A DNA stretch of 64,000 nt from Nicotiana tabacum (GCF_000715075.1 NC_134087.1:103517161-103581160), one strand, 5' to 3'. Shown: positions 41,835 to 54,085, counted from the stretch's first letter. Program-made: numbers and translations. The notes: a model not told the origin generated them from the sequence alone.

Positions 41835-41982
41835 CTATTCTTCACCCTCGCTACCATCTGGATCGCTCCAGGAGTCTTCATCCGAAGTAGTCGAAGGTGC
41901 TGATCTTTCCTCCAAAGTGGTGGTTTTCTTGATCTCAATAAAGAGATCGACACCTTCAATGTTTGCTTCCTCGAAAGCCTAC
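41835..41982 (-). pseudogene. C-terminal end of Tat2 antisense gene 2, truncated by chromovirus B
   Basis: The minus strand from 41982 reads AFEEANIEGVDLFIEIKKTTT and ends in the acidic SDPDGSEGEE with stop at 41835. This parallels the C-terminus of Tat1 antisense gene 2 (LEEIGARGIDLVDDLEEA...SSDEE). The remainder should lie right of the window, beyond the insertion. Confidence 0.68.
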
Positions 41983-42386
41983 TGTCACGACCCAACCCGA
42001 TGGGTCGCGATGGGTGCCCGAGTCCTACCTGTCAAACACCCATAATCATGCGCCTAAGATATAAACTTGAATAGCATCTGCTGAATTACGAGAATAATAC
42101 ACATGAAGGAAATTTGCCCAAAAGGAATGCATACATATACGTGCAACATACGTAGGGCGAGCCGACAAGCCTGCTATAGACAACTATACATCTCAAAACT
42201 GGAAGCCGACAAGGCCGAATACTATCCAACTACACATACTGTCTACAGACCTCTAATGGAAATATAACTATACAAAGACGGGACTGAGCCACGTCATACC
42301 AATATATATATATATATATACACAAACGTATAGTACCAAAATCAAAAGCAGCTCCGGATCAAGTGGAGCACGCCAACTCTCGCTGA
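41983..42386 (-). repeat. 3' LTR of chromovirus B, distal part
   Basis: The plus strand starts TGTCACGACCCAACCC, so the minus-strand LTR ends GGGTTGGGTCGTGACA. The inner end (CCGGATCAAGTGGAGCACGCCAACTCTCGCTGA) matches, inverted, the plus-strand LTR near 44390-44420. It is interrupted there by the inserted LTR C. Confidence 0.78.
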
Positions 42387-42394
42387 TTACACCC

Positions 42395-42750
42395 CACAAT
42401 ATTACGTCAATATTACGTCTCGCAGTATTATATTACGACAATGTTATGCTCTGCAGTAATATGTTACGATGGTGCTACCCTCTGCAGTAATATATTACGA
42501 TGGTGTTATGTCCTGCAGTAAAATATTATGATGATGTTATGCCTTGCAGTATTACATTACGGTGATGTCACGCTCCGCAGTATTAAATTCCGACAGTGTT
42601 GTACCCTGTAGTACTACATTATGGTGATGCTACGCATTGCAGTAATAAGTTACGACGATGTTGCATCCTGCAGTATTTTACGTTGAATTTGTCGCAGTAA
42701 TAAGTTACGACAATATTGCACCCTGTAGTATTTTACGTTGAATTTGTCGT
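42395..42750. repeat. Tandem repeats of CTGCAGTAATATRTTACGAYGRTG units in LTR C
   Basis: About nine units of 35-40 bp, each with a GCAGTA and a TTACG block, drifting along the array. Confidence 0.85.
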
Positions 42751-43809
42751 AAGGTAATTAACATCAATACAAGGAAAAGATTATTTGTGTATTATAAGGA
42801 TTATGCTATTTCACAAGTGATTAGTAAATTCATAAAGGTGAAAGGGGGAGCAAGTTTAAGAAAACGAATTTTGTCAAAGTTTGGCATTTTGGGATAAAAT
42901 ACGGTCCAAGCTAAAATACCCGATATTTATGGACTAATGCCATACAAGGTACTACATGGCCATGATAGTAAGGTGTACAAGGTATGTTAAAAGTGATTAA
43001 TATTTTAAATAAGTGGAAATAATTATCAAATTTACGGGCAATTGATTAATTATCGAGTAACGGGGCATTACCTAATTAATTGGAGATATATTTGAATAAG
43101 ATTAAATCTCACCCCCCCCCCATAACGTGGAAGCCACACAAGGATTAATTAAGTGACTCATAATGTCACATTCCAAGGTGGCATACTAAGAAGAAGCTTG
43201 AGGCTTAGCCATTAGTTAAGGGTAGTAACATGTCAAAGTCATTCCATAAGCAATATGAATTGCATCAGAAAGTCAATCCAAGAATTTGAAGCATTGCTTC
43301 AACAAATTCATCAAATCTTGAATAGCAGTACGTGATTTCTTAAAGCAAAAATTCATATGATACCATATATGCTCAATTCATTCAAGATAAAACCACAAGA
43401 TACATTCTGTCGTAGGACCAAAACGTGAGGAAGCAGAAACAATTCAATTTTTGGGTCTAAGTTCAATCCACGAAGGTTTCCAACGGGATAAATATACGAA
43501 GTTGTTCCTGCTCCAGGTATGTTAAAGCTATCCCTTCTTTCTTTTGGCATGATCCATACGATACGAGTGAAACGTACAAATGCACAAATTCCATGAATGA
43601 CTCTATTCATTGAAGTATTAGAGATATCTATGGTCTTGAATTTCCATGTGTTATAATATTTTATCATTTGTTCATGGGTCTCAGAAAAATATGAAAGTTG
43701 AAAAGAGTGTACTTTATGATATTACTCAAAGGCAAAATGGTCTTATGAAGCTCCAAAAGATTTTATTAAAATACTTTTCATGCATTGCATTCATGTGTAT
43801 TGACCCATG

Positions 43810-44090
43810 ACCAGATGGCGTTATATACGCGTATATATCTATGTATATGTATCTGGGATATGGAAAAAGGTTATGATGTTATATACGCACCACCACCTGA
43901 TCAGCTGGTATATGATGATGATGTTGCCCACAGTGGCTGAAATATGGTTCAAACGGTGTTATATACACGTATATATGTATGTATGTATATGTATATGGGA
44001 AATGGTAAAGGTTATGGCGTTATATACGCACCACCACCTGATCAGCTGGTATACGATGATGATTTTGCCCACAGAGGCCAATATGATATA
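43810..44090. repeat. Two about 150-bp direct repeats in LTR C
   Basis: Both copies contain GTTATATACGCACCACCACCTGATCAGCTGGTAT followed by a GATGATG/TTGCCCACAG block and a TATATGTA-rich segment, at 43818-43945 and 43953-44080. Confidence 0.85.
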
Positions 44091-44708
44091 ATGGGATGCA
44101 CTCAGAGGCTGATGATGTTATGAAATATGTACCTATGCACGACATGAAATTCTTATGCATATGCATGGCGCTAAAAGTAATTCATGATTTACAAAGTTAT
44201 TCAAACTTACAGGTTGAGTCATGTACTCTATATTTCTTCCATGTCTCTTATGTATTTATTTATATGCCTTGCATACTCGGTATATTATTCGTATTAACGT
44301 CCCTTTTTGCCTGGGGATGATGTGTTTCATGCCCGCAGGTCCTGATAGATAGGTCGAAAGCCCTCCAAGTAGGCTATTAGCTCAGCGGAAGATGTTGGTG
44401 CGCTCCATTTGCTTCGGAATTTCTCGTTTGGTTAGTTTAATTTAGACATGTATTATTTGGTATGGCGGGACTCTGTCCCGACATTTATGACATTTGTGTA
44501 CTCTTAGAGGCTTGTAGACATATGTCGTATATGTGAAAGATTGTACGGCCTTGTCGGCCTATGTTTTGAATTTATAAAGGATCACGTTGGCCTATTAGGC
44601 CTGTATGTCACGTGTATATAATGATGTAATAAGAAAGATATCTTACGTTGGTACTCGGTTGAGTAAAGTACCGGGTGCCCGTCACGGCCCATCGGTGTGG
44701 GTCGTGAC

Positions 44709-46101
44709 AGTCAGCTTGCCTACCTGCACCTGCGGGCATGAAATGCAGGCCCCGTGAAATAGGGCGTCAGTACAAAAAATATACTGAGTATGTAAGTCAT
44801 GAAAATTAGTATGTAAAAGACATAAATGAAATAAAGAATAAAGAAATACATCTTTAAATATGAATAACTTTGTAAATTCTGAAACATTTATAATGTCATG
44901 CACGTGCGTATAAATGTCGTGTCATTCATAGGCATGAGTGTACACAATATCATCAAGCCACTGAGGGCATCCCATCATATCGTCTCGGCCACTGTGGGCA
45001 ACATCATCAACATATACCAACTGATTAGATGGTGGTGCGTATATAATGTCGTAACCTTTTCCCATATCCCATATACATATATTTACATATATATGCGTAT
45101 ATAACGTCATTTGGTCATGGGTTAATGCAGATGTATAAATGGGTGAAATGCATGAAAAATACGTAAAAATATCAATATTCCTTCCAGATAAACTTTTTTT
45201 TCAACTGCGTATTATTTTGAGACCCATGAACAGAAGTTGATAATAATTCTCATGAAAATCAAGAATATAGACACCCCTAGTATTTCTATGATTAGAGTAA
45301 TTTGGAAAAACTATGCGTTTGCTCATTTCTTCAGTATAATTTTGATCATGCTAAAAGAAAGAAGGGATGGCCTTAACATACCTGGAGTAGGGAAAACTCC
45401 GTATAATATTCCGTTTGAAACCTTCGTGGATTGAACTTAGAACCCCAAAAATCGGATTAAGCTTCTGCTTTTTTGAAATTGTTGAATGAGATTAGCATCC
45501 GCTTCTTCGAAATTATTGAACGAAACTTCAAGCTTCTTGCTTGTTGAGATACTGAACGAATTTCTAGTTCTGTTCTTGGATTTTTCAAATCAAGAAAGAA
45601 TACATTCTTGCTTTATGGAATGACTACGTTACTTTGTTCTCATTTTTGCTTTAAATCGTTGAAAGTTGGAATGAAATTACTTCTTACTCTCACGTTTCTT
45701 TTGAATTAGTATTGATATATCAAGAATGAGTTATCCAAGTTCTTATCCTTATTAGGTAAGACTTGTAATTACTTGGTTAGATTATTAATGAAATCCTACG
45801 TAGCCACATGGCATAATGACTATGAGTCATGTTTACCCACTGTGGCTTTATGCCACGTGGGGGGGGGAACATAATTTATAAAAAAAAATTATCCACTTAT
45901 TATTTAAATGGGTAATGTCCTGTTACCCGGTAATTAACAATTACCCGCATAATTAAGAATTATCTCAAATTACCTAAAAATACTATTTCTCGATTGTTAT
46001 AATTAACGTAACTACACTAACCTCAAGATAATCTCATCCCCGAGACAACGTTGATTAACTGAAGACAAAAATTTTAACGTACAAAAACGCAAGATGTAAC
46101 A
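44709..46101 (-). repeat. 3' LTR of chromovirus B, proximal part
   Basis: The minus-strand start is TGTTACATCTTGCG at 46101, right after the polypurine tract. The region includes the inverted counterpart of LTR C sequences (CTGATTAGATGGTGGTGCGTATATAA, CCACGAAGGTTTC inverted). A run of nine G occurs at 45860. Confidence 0.8.
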
Positions 46102-46115
46102 TCCTTCCCCCTTAG
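46102..46115 (-). other. Polypurine tract of chromovirus B
   Basis: The minus strand reads CTAAGGGGGAAGGA immediately before the LTR. Element D has CTAAGGGAGGAAGGG at the same place. Confidence 0.85.
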
Positions 46116-46317
46116 AAACATTCGTCCTCAAATGTTCAACTCCCCGTGATCTATGTAACTTTGGCAGGGTCACCTTTGTAGCAACAATACTACCCATTCT
46201 CCCCGTAGAAGCTTAATAACCCAATGTCACATAGGGCTATAATTATGAATAACGACAATGGCGTTACACGACCAACGACAATAACCAACACAAGAATTTA
46301 TACACATACCTTACGGT

Positions 46318-46906
46318 TATGACGTCTCAGTCAGACCCTTCTGTAGAAGAGGAAATAAGTAGGGATATCTATACTTTATGTCTTCCTCGGCCTCCCAAGT
46401 CATTTCTTCCACATTGTTGTTCCTCTAAAGTACTTTCACAGAGGCTACCTCCTTATTTCGTAGCTTGTGGATTTGTCAGTCTAGGATGGCAACCGGAATT
46501 TCCTCGTATGATAAGTCTTCTATAATCTGTACATCATCCGTGGGCACAACTCGGGTAGGATTGCCAATGCACTTCCGTAACATAGATCGGATGGACGAAC
46601 TCTAATTTCGACGGCAATTCTAACTCATAAGCTACTTGGACCACTCTCTGAATGATCCTATAAGGCCCAATATACCGTGGGCTAAGTTTGTCTTTCTTGC
46701 CAAACCTCATAACACCCTTCATAAGTGACACCTTTAAGAATATCTAGTTATTAACCCGAACTCTATATCTCATCATCATACATCATAATATGACTTTTGA
46801 CGACTCTGAGCTGTCAATAGTCGATCCCGGATAAGCTTTACTTTTACTATGTCTTGTTGAACCAGGTCTGGCCCATGTAATCCAGATTTTCCAACATCAA
46901 ACCACC
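46318..46906 (-). pseudogene. Chromovirus B pol C-terminus with chromodomain
   Basis: The frame 46731-46534 has MKGVMRFGKKDKLSPRYIGPYRIIQRV, the GPY/F module of gypsy integrases. In another frame at about 46440-46318 a chromodomain is readable (NVEEMTWEAEEDIKYRYPYLF). Two frameshifts and a stop separate the parts. The upstream continuation of pol resumes at 57212 across insertion D, with TSD ttata on both sides. Confidence 0.82.
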
Positions 46907-48073
46907 TTATATGTTACAACCCATATCCATACGCGTTAGTTCATGCCATATATTAGTTAACATAAATTCAAGAAGGAATTACCTTTGAGATGATAAGAAG
47001 TTAATCCTATTGGTCTTAAGTGATACAAGGGTGTATAGGGGTGATTAACAAGTATTAGAAGTTAAACGAATCAAGGATATGGTAACTCGTATTTTCAGGT
47101 AAACCTAGAGGTTCTTAATAAACTCAAGGTCATGTATTGAGGTGTTTGAATCATATAATATCTGTATCATAAGTCTTGAAGTCAAACGAGTTATGAAACA
47201 AAAGTCGACAAACGTTGTCGCAACTTAGGTTCATAATTTTACTTAAACATTAGGTTAAATATTTCTACTCTTTTCTCCTAATTTACAAGGAATTACGTGG
47301 TGATCTACCCACCAAATTAAAGATCTACAAGTCTAGTTTCTAAATCATTAAACCATTTGTCAATACAATCTGGGAGTATAAAGATATTCACATTTTTGCA
47401 AGCCTGCGTAGATTGGTAGATGACAAGTAGGTGCATTACCTACTTGCCAAAATGATAGGACAAAATTTAAAGATCTAAGTCGGCCAAGAGAGGACTTTTA
47501 AGGGGTTATGAACTCAGATATTTCATCCATATTTAATACCCTCAAAACCAAAGTTAACCCCTGCAACTCCTCCCCAAAAATCCCACACAAACCCTAATCG
47601 ATTTTCCCTCTCTTTCAAGTTCTATTTGAAGGTAAAACCTAGAGTTTGAAGAACCAAGGGAAGGGCTGAGTTATCCAACAAGTAAGGTAAGTTACTGCCA
47701 TCTTTCATACATTTTTCTCTGCTGTGAATTCATGGTAATTCGTTCTATACATGTAAGAACTCACGGGACGGTGATCGGAAGCCGTGAGTTCGAGTTATTC
47801 ACTTGTAGTGGACTGTTTTGTGTTGTTATTGGGCTGCGTGTTTTACTACTATTTTGTGGAGTTTTGGAGGTGGAAGTGTGGGGAGGAATACCATATAGAT
47901 GTAGGGTTTTGGGATGATAGTGATTCGTAACATTTCCGGGTCGTTTGACACGACTACGGTGGTCGTCGTATGTATGATGTAATTAGGTTGTGCGTGGACT
48001 ATTTTGGGAGGCTCAATATGTTTATTATTTATGTTTTTTGGTCTGTTTGGTGATTGTTTGGAATGGTTTGAAG

Positions 48074-48084
48074 TCATATATATA
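48074..48084 (+). promoter_or_regulatory. TATA box in the chromovirus D LTR
   Basis: CATATATATAGGGGAGG; the identical site recurs in the 3' LTR near 55857. Position is mid-LTR. Confidence 0.65.
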
Positions 48085-48579
48085 GGGGAGGTGCTGTCCG
48101 TTTCAACATAAAATAGGTTGTGGTCGATACGTAATAGTTATGACGCTTAAATGATAACGATAGTATCGTTTCTCTTATTGTAGACTAAGGAGTTATGACA
48201 ATTGCATAGCTTGTGATTGGGGCAGTATATACAAGGTATGTGAGGCTATACCTTTTCTTCTTTTGCACGACTCCGATTGTACATAATGTAATGAACGAGC
48301 TTCCAAAGATACTCTACTCTTAGAAGCTAGCAGTACTTACATTGCTTTCCCTCTTATGGAACAATTGATGTTAATGTTGCTTCTCTTATTCTTATGTTAT
48401 CAATGTTGTTGGTACTTCCTAATTCTTATAAGGTTAGTAATGAAGAGTTGGTCCTAATAACTTGTACAGAGGATACTGACCTTACGCCACTCTGAAAGGT
48501 TTATAATGTGATTCCATGAGTCGAGCATGCATTATATATATGTATCTATTTTACTCTACTGAGTTGTGCTATATTCGGC

Positions 48580-48715
48580 CGGGTACGGCACATATTGTGC
48601 AACCACTGATCAGTTGGGTTTTACCGAGCTTCACGTGGCCGGGTACGATTCTACCGAGCCTTGTGATGGCCAGGTACGTTTTTACCAAGCCTATTATGGT
48701 TGGGTACGATATGAT
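48580..48715. repeat. Short tandem repeats GCCGGGTACG in the D LTR
   Basis: Four units of about 36 bp with TTTACCGAGCCT and GGCCGGGTACG. The same array occurs in the 3' LTR at about 56360-56495. Confidence 0.8.
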
Positions 48716-49428
48716 GATGATGATGCCCATAGAGGCGTATGTTTTAAAAGTTTATGTATATATACATATGAATCATGCATTTCATGTCAGTAGCCCTCAG
48801 AGGTACTCAGATGTTCCAGGTTGTATATTCTTTATCCTTGCTTACATTACTGTTCGTATTTATGGTTCCCTGCCTTACATACTCAGTACTTTATTCGTAC
48901 TGACGTCCTTTTGTTTGTGGACACTGCATGTCGTGTTGCAGGACCTAATAGACATGCAGGTGCAGCTCCCCCACCACAGTAGGTTGTCCAGTTCAGCAGT
49001 GATTGGCGAGATCCCTTCTTCAGACTTGCCATGGTCTTGGTATGCATTTCTGTTATAGACATTATGGGTATGTCGGGGCCCTGTTCCGGCTATGTTGTAG
49101 CACTTATGTTCATTTAGAGGCTCATAGACAAGTGTCAACTCATGTATAGTTTGGTATGCCTTGTCGGCTGGTTTTTGTTGTATAGTCTTTCATGGTAGCG
49201 TGGTAGCTCATACCTTATATGTAGTTTCTTGATTGTCTGGTCATCTTCTGCTATGTATGTTCATGCCGTCATATTTTATTGTTGGTTGTCCATGATCCAA
49301 GTCTACCATTTATATTGATCTCGTAAACCCTAAAAGATAATAAAAAAAAGTTAGATAAAATGTACGTTGGTGCTCGGCAAGTATGGTCGGGTGCTAGTCA
49401 TGGCCCTCTAGTTTGGGTCGTGACAAAC

Positions 49429-49440
49429 TTGGTATCAGAG
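49429..49440 (+). other. Chromovirus D primer binding site (initiator tRNA-Met)
   Basis: TGGTATCAGAGC, 4 bp after the LTR. Confidence 0.93.
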
Positions 49441-49630
49441 CAAGTCTGTCCTAGGAATTGTCTATGAGCCATGTCTGGTAGAGTCTTGATTATGGATGTG
49501 TAGCGCGCCACATTTATAATCAGGAGGCTACATGATATCTAGGGTTGTTACCTTCTTCCTGAATCTAGATCGTGCGTAGAGTTGAGTCGTAAGTGTTTGT
49601 CTCTAATATTCACCTTGTTTTCTTTCAGTG

Positions 49631-50876
49631 ATGCCTTTGACTAGGAAGCAAACAATTAGTAGACGGCTTGATACAACTGCGGGAGAGGGTACCAATCAGG
49701 TGCCCCAAGCCAGAGCAGGCCAAAGTGAGGCTCAGAGTGCGATGCCGTCTCATACCTCATCTACCCCGTCTCCTCCAGAGGATATTAGGAGGCACCCAGC
49801 ACCTCCAGTTCCTCCGTCTGGCACTACAGACCAGGATATGCGGAGTGCTTTGCAGTTATTGACTAGCTTGGTAGCTGCTCAGGCTCAGAGGCAGAATACA
49901 GGTGCTGCTGAGAAACCAGTTAGTACGAGAGTTCGTGATTTTATTAATTTAGACCCTCCAGTGTTTACCGGATCAGACCCCAAGGAGGACCCACAGACTT
50001 TTATTGACCAGGTTCATCGTACACTTCGGGTTATGCATGTTAGTGATACAAAGGCAGTAGAGTTGGCTTCTTATCGGCTACAGGATTTAGCGGTTTTCTG
50101 GTATGATAGTTGGGAGAGATCCAGGGGTTCGGACGCTCCTCCAGCTGTGTGGAAGGAATTTTTTGACGCCTTTCTTCGTCACTACTTGCCAGTTGAGATA
50201 CGACGAGCTAGAGCTGATAAGTTCTTGAACCTTAGACAAGGTAATATGAGTGTGCGAGAGTACAGTATGCAGTTTGATTCTTTAGCAAGGTATGCTCCCC
50301 ATATGGTGGCCGAGATGAGTGATAGGGTGCATATGTTCGTGAACGGATTGGGACCACATCTGATAAATGAGTGCACGACAGCCTCCTTGGTGGAGGGCAT
50401 GGATATTTCCTGTATTCAGGCTTATGCCCAGACCCTAGAGGATCGTAAGCGCCGGCAGAGGGCAGATAGGGAGCATGATAGGGGCCAGCATAAGAGGGCG
50501 AGATTTGCAAGGTATTCTAATGACTTCAGAGGCAGCGTCAGGCCCTAGTCTTCGAGGAGTTCGGCGCCACCTGTAGCTAGTGCTCCCCCACAGTTTCAGA
50601 GGCCTCAATATGATCGATTTATCCATTCTGGTCGAGGTCAGAGTTCGCAGGAATCAGGCTCGCAACATCACAGAGATACTAGTCAGACGAGACCCACAAC
50701 ACCACGTTGTGATCATTGCGGAAAGGCCCACTTTGGACTGTGCTGTTGAGGTTCTGATGCATGTTATTCTTGCGGACAGCTTGGCCATATGATGCGGGAT
50801 TGTCCTAACAGGGGAGGTGATGGTATGGCTCTGCCGACTGGATCTGTGTCTGCTTCTTCCTCATTAGTTTGACCTC
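49631..50876 (+). pseudogene. Chromovirus D gag with zinc knuckle
   Basis: ATG at 49631 (MPLTRKQTISRRLD), Pro/Ser-rich N-terminus, then the retrotransposon gag domain (FINLDPPVFTGSDPKEDPQTFIDQV to VREYSMQFDSLARYAPHMV, residues about 100-240). A stop at 50546 (TAG for a probable Gln) ends the longest frame. The same frame continues to CDHCGKAHFG and the zinc knuckle CYSCGQLGHMMRDC at about 50762-50803, after another TGA near 50747, and ends near the TGA at 50870. It forms the capsid and binds RNA in active relatives. Confidence 0.92.
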
Positions 50877-51460
50877 CAGCACGGGGTTTTCAGCAGTCGA
50901 CATGTCGTGGTAGAGGTAGAGGTACAGTGCTGAGTTTGAGGGGTGGTCAAAATCAAACCTATGCTCTAGTAGGTCGACAGGATCTCGAGTCATCTCCAGA
51001 TGTTGTTACAGGTATTTTATCTGTGTTTTCTTATGATGTATATGCGCTGATTGATCCAGGATTTACATTATCATATGTTACACCCTTTGTGGCTAATACG
51101 TTTGGCATTGAACCTGAATTGATAAGTAAACCCCTTGCGGTATCTACTCCGATAGGAGATTCTGTGATTACTAGAAGGGTATATAGAGGTTGCACTGTGA
51201 TGATTTGTAGTCGTCAAACCTCGGCAAATTTATTTGAGTTAGAAATGGTTGATTTTGATGTGATAATGGGAATGGACTAGTTGGCCTCATGCTATGCAAA
51301 TGTTGACTGTCGTACGAAAATGGTTAGGTTTCAATTTCCTAGTGAACCCATCATTGAATGGAAAGGAAATATTGCTACACCAAAAGGTAGGTTTATTTCC
51401 TATCTTAAGGCAAGGAAAATGATCTCAAAAGGTTACATTTATCATTTCATTCATGTTAGG
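50877..51460 (+). pseudogene. Chromovirus D aspartic protease
   Basis: ILSVFSYDVYALIDPGFTLSYVTPFVANTF carries the active site D-P-G; the residue after Gly is Phe where relatives have Ser. FDVIMGMD (51260-51280) is the second conserved block and ends in a TAG that replaces the Trp codon of MGMDWL. Reading continues in frame into RT. Confidence 0.88.
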
Positions 51461-52430
51461 GATGCGGAGGCGAAACCGCCTACTTTACAATCAATCCTCG
51501 TGGTCAACGAATTCCCAGATGTTTTCCCAGATGAACTCCCAGGCCTTCCTCCTGAAAGGGAGATTGAGTTTAGCATTGATGTGTTGCCTGACACTCAACC
51601 GATCTCTATCCCTCCATACAGAATGGCCCCGGTAGAGTTGCGAGAGTTGAAGGTGAAGTTGAAGGACTTTCTGGATAAGGGCTTCATTAGACCTAGCACT
51701 TCACCTTGGGGTGCACCAGTCCTATTCGTGCGGAAGAAAGACGGGTCGTTACGGATGTGTATCGACTATCGACAGTTGAATAAGTCTACTATAAAGAAGA
51801 AGTATCCACTTCCAAGAATTGATGACCTGTTTGACCAACTCCAAGGTGCCAAGTATTTCTCCAAGATTGATTTACGTTCAGGGTATCATTATGTGAGGGT
51901 TAAGGAGAAGGATATTCCAAAGACGGCCTTCCGGACAAGATACGGGCACTTTGAGTTCTTGGTGATGTCGTTCGGGCTAACAAATGCCCCAGAAGCTTTT
52001 ATAGATATCATGAATACTATATTTAGGCCCTATCTTGATGTGTTCATGATTGTATTCATTGATGACATTCTAGTATATTCTCGTTCGGAGGCGGAACATA
52101 CGGGCTATTTGCGGATAGTATTATAGATGCTTCAGGATCGTAAGTTATATGCTAAGCTCTCCAAATGTGAATTTTGGCTGAACTCAGTAGCGTTCCTTGG
52201 CCATGTGATATCTGACCAGGGTATTAGTGTCGACACTCAGAAGATCGATGCAGTATAGAATTGGACGAGACCTACAACACCATCAGAAGTCTGCGGCTTC
52301 CTAGGGCTAGCAGGATATTATAGGTGGTTTGTGGAATGGTTTTCCTCTATATCATCACCATTGACTAAGTTAACACAGAAAGCTACCAAGTTCCAGTGGT
52401 CTGACACTTGTGAACGTAGTTTCAGGAGCT
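51461..52430 (+). pseudogene. Chromovirus D reverse transcriptase
   Basis: In order: [103 protein letters not shown] and the catalytic FIDDILVYS (52060-52085). The stop at 52123 and another near 52256 are in frame with [13 protein letters not shown] and [14 protein letters not shown] one-base deletion near 52420 shifts into the RNase H frame. Confidence 0.94.
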
Positions 52431-52900
52431 GAAGAATCGATTGACATCTGCACCAGTGCTCACTCTTCCTGAAGGAACAGAAGGTTATATGGTATATTGT
52501 GATGCCTCAGGTATAGGTTTGGGGTGCGTATTGATACAGCATGGGAAGGTGATTGCTTATGCATCAAGACAATTGAAGAAGCATGAAAAGAATTATCCAA
52601 CCCATGATTTGGAATTGGCTACAGTAATATATGCTTTGAAGATATGGCGGCACTACTTATACGGCGTCCATGTTGACATCTACACAGATCACAAGAGTTT
52701 ACAATACATCTTCAAGCAGAAAGAGTTGAATTTGAGGCAGCGTAGGTGGCTTGAATTATTGAAAGACTACGACCTCGAGATATTGTATAATCCCGGTAAA
52801 GCCAATGTTGTGGCAGACGCTCTCAGCCGTAAATCAATGGGAAGCTTAGTACATATTGAGGCAGGTAGATGGGGGTTGACTAAAGAGCTTCATCAGCTAG
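52431..52900 (+). pseudogene. Chromovirus D RNase H
   Basis: [24 protein letters not shown] holds the first catalytic Asp, [19 protein letters not shown] the Glu, [13 protein letters not shown] the next Asp and [10 protein letters not shown] the last. All four acidic residues are present. No internal stop within this module. Confidence 0.93.
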
Positions 52901-53049
52901 CCAATATGAGAATCAGATTGTTAGACTCTAATGACGGAGGTGTTACTGTACAGAATACATCAGAATCATCTTTGGTAGCCAAGGTAAAAGCACGGCAATA
53001 TGAAGATCCTATCTTAGTACGATTAAGAGAGAGCATTCAGCAGTGTAAA

Positions 53050-54070
53050 AGTATGGCTTTTGAGATCGGAAGAGATGGGGCACTGAGATACCACGGCCGA
53101 TTATGTGTGCCTAATGTGGCAGGGTTGCGAGAGAAGATTATGAATGAGATTCATCAATCCCGATATTCCATCCATCCCGGCTCGACAAAGATGTATCATG
53201 ATGTCAAGGAGCAGTATTGGTGGGATAACATGAAGAAGTCTATTGCAGAATTTGTAGCCCAGTGCCCCAATTGTCAACAAGTAAAGATAGAACATCAGAA
53301 ATCCAGTGGATTGCTTTAAAATATAGAGATTCCGACCTGGAAATAGGAGGTGATTAATATGAACTTCATTATTGGATTACCTCTCTCTTATCATAAGTTT
53401 GACTCCATCTGGGTGATAATTGATCGACTTACAAAATGTGCCCATTTTCTGCCAGTTAAGACAACTTACACGGCTGAAGATTATGCGAAGTTGTATATCA
53501 AGGAGATTGTTAGGTTTCATGGTGTGCCGGTATCTATTATATCAGACCGAGGAGCTCAATTTACAGCTAACTTTTGGAGGTCTTTTCAGAAGGGTTTAGG
53601 CACACAAGTGAATCTCAGCACTGCATTTCATCCGCAGACTGACGGACAGGCTAAGCTTACCATTCAGACACTGGAAGATATGCTACGAGCATGTGTTCTA
53701 GATTTTAAGGGAAATTGGGATGACCATCTTCCACTCATAGAATTCGCCTACAATAATAGCTACCATTCCAGTATTAAAATGGCCTCATACGAGGCACTAT
53801 ACGGGAGAAGATGTAGATCACCAGTTTGATGGTTCGAAGTGGGTGAAACAGAATTATATGGGCCAGATTTGATTCACCAAGCTATTGAGAAGGTGAAAGT
53901 GATACAGGAGCGATTGAGGATGGCACAAAGCAGGCAAAAATCTTATTCTGATGTCCGACGTCGTGATCTGGAGTTTGAGGTTGGTGATTGGGTTTTCCTG
54001 AGGATCTCACCAATGAAGGGTATTATGCGTTTTGGGAAGAAAGGTAAGCTGAGTCCAAGGTATATCGGGC
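53050..54070 (+). pseudogene. Chromovirus D integrase, catalytic Glu replaced by Lys
   Basis: An HHCC-type N-terminus ([26 protein letters not shown]) precedes TAA and TAG stops at 53317 and 53344. The core follows with [15 protein letters not shown] (first Asp), [13 protein letters not shown] (second Asp) and [17 protein letters not shown], where position D+36 is Lys instead of the catalytic Glu. A stop at 53827 precedes the GPY/F module (SPRYIGPYKIL), itself followed by TGA at 54085. Confidence 0.93.
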
Positions 54071-54085
54071 CATATAAAATTCTTT

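Larger units (their letters stand above)
34015..41982 (+). mobile_element. Tat2: second Tat-like element, gag and protease, no pol, antisense genes; 3' part displaced
   Basis: The 5' LTR is 34015-34757 and is preceded by AGCAT (candidate TSD). The order is LTR, PBS, gag, protease, repeat-rich spacer, antisense gene 1, spacer repeats and antisense gene 2, cut at 41982 by chromovirus B. The rest of the element, including its 3' LTR, must lie right of the window. It shares gene content with Tat1, but the first 200 bp of the LTR differ strongly, so it belongs to another subfamily. Confidence 0.9.
42387..44708 (+). mobile_element. Related gypsy LTR (C) inserted in the LTR of B, opposite orientation
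   Basis: It probably starts at TTACACCCC near 42387 and ends GTGTGGGTCGTGACA at 44708. It has no internal region or PBS, so it is a solo LTR. By eye its sequence from 43430 to 44340 matches the inverted flanking B LTR (44715-45480) at roughly three quarters of positions, so C and B belong to related families. The TSD is not clear (right flank gtcag, left flank ctga), so the left border may be off by a few bases. Confidence 0.65.
46912..49424 (+). repeat. Chromovirus D 5' LTR (2513 bp)
   Basis: Starts TGTTACAACCCATATCC, ends GGGTCGTGACA. It contains a TATA box (CATATATATAGGGG near 48075) and a tandem set of ACCGAGC...GGCCGGGTACG units (48590-48710). In the first about 270 bp I count about six differences from the 3' LTR. 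Confidence 0.96.

Noticed and set aside
41983..44708. TIR-type DNA transposon of 2.7 kb with TGTCACGACCC...GGGTCGTGACA ends
   Set aside because: The left end is the reversed end of the chromovirus B LTR and the right end is the forward end of a related LTR. The apparent terminal inverted repeat comes from two opposed LTRs, and no transposase or TSD fits.
48516..49058. 180-codon open frame, with a 198-codon counterpart at 56244-56840
   Set aside because: Both lie inside the two LTRs of chromovirus D over the tandem repeat array and are simply the same LTR sequence twice. No family features or start context.
52400..52440. Programmed frameshift between RT and RNase H of element D
   Set aside because: A single missing base with no slippery motif, and elements of this type use one continuous frame, so ordinary mutation is the simpler reading.
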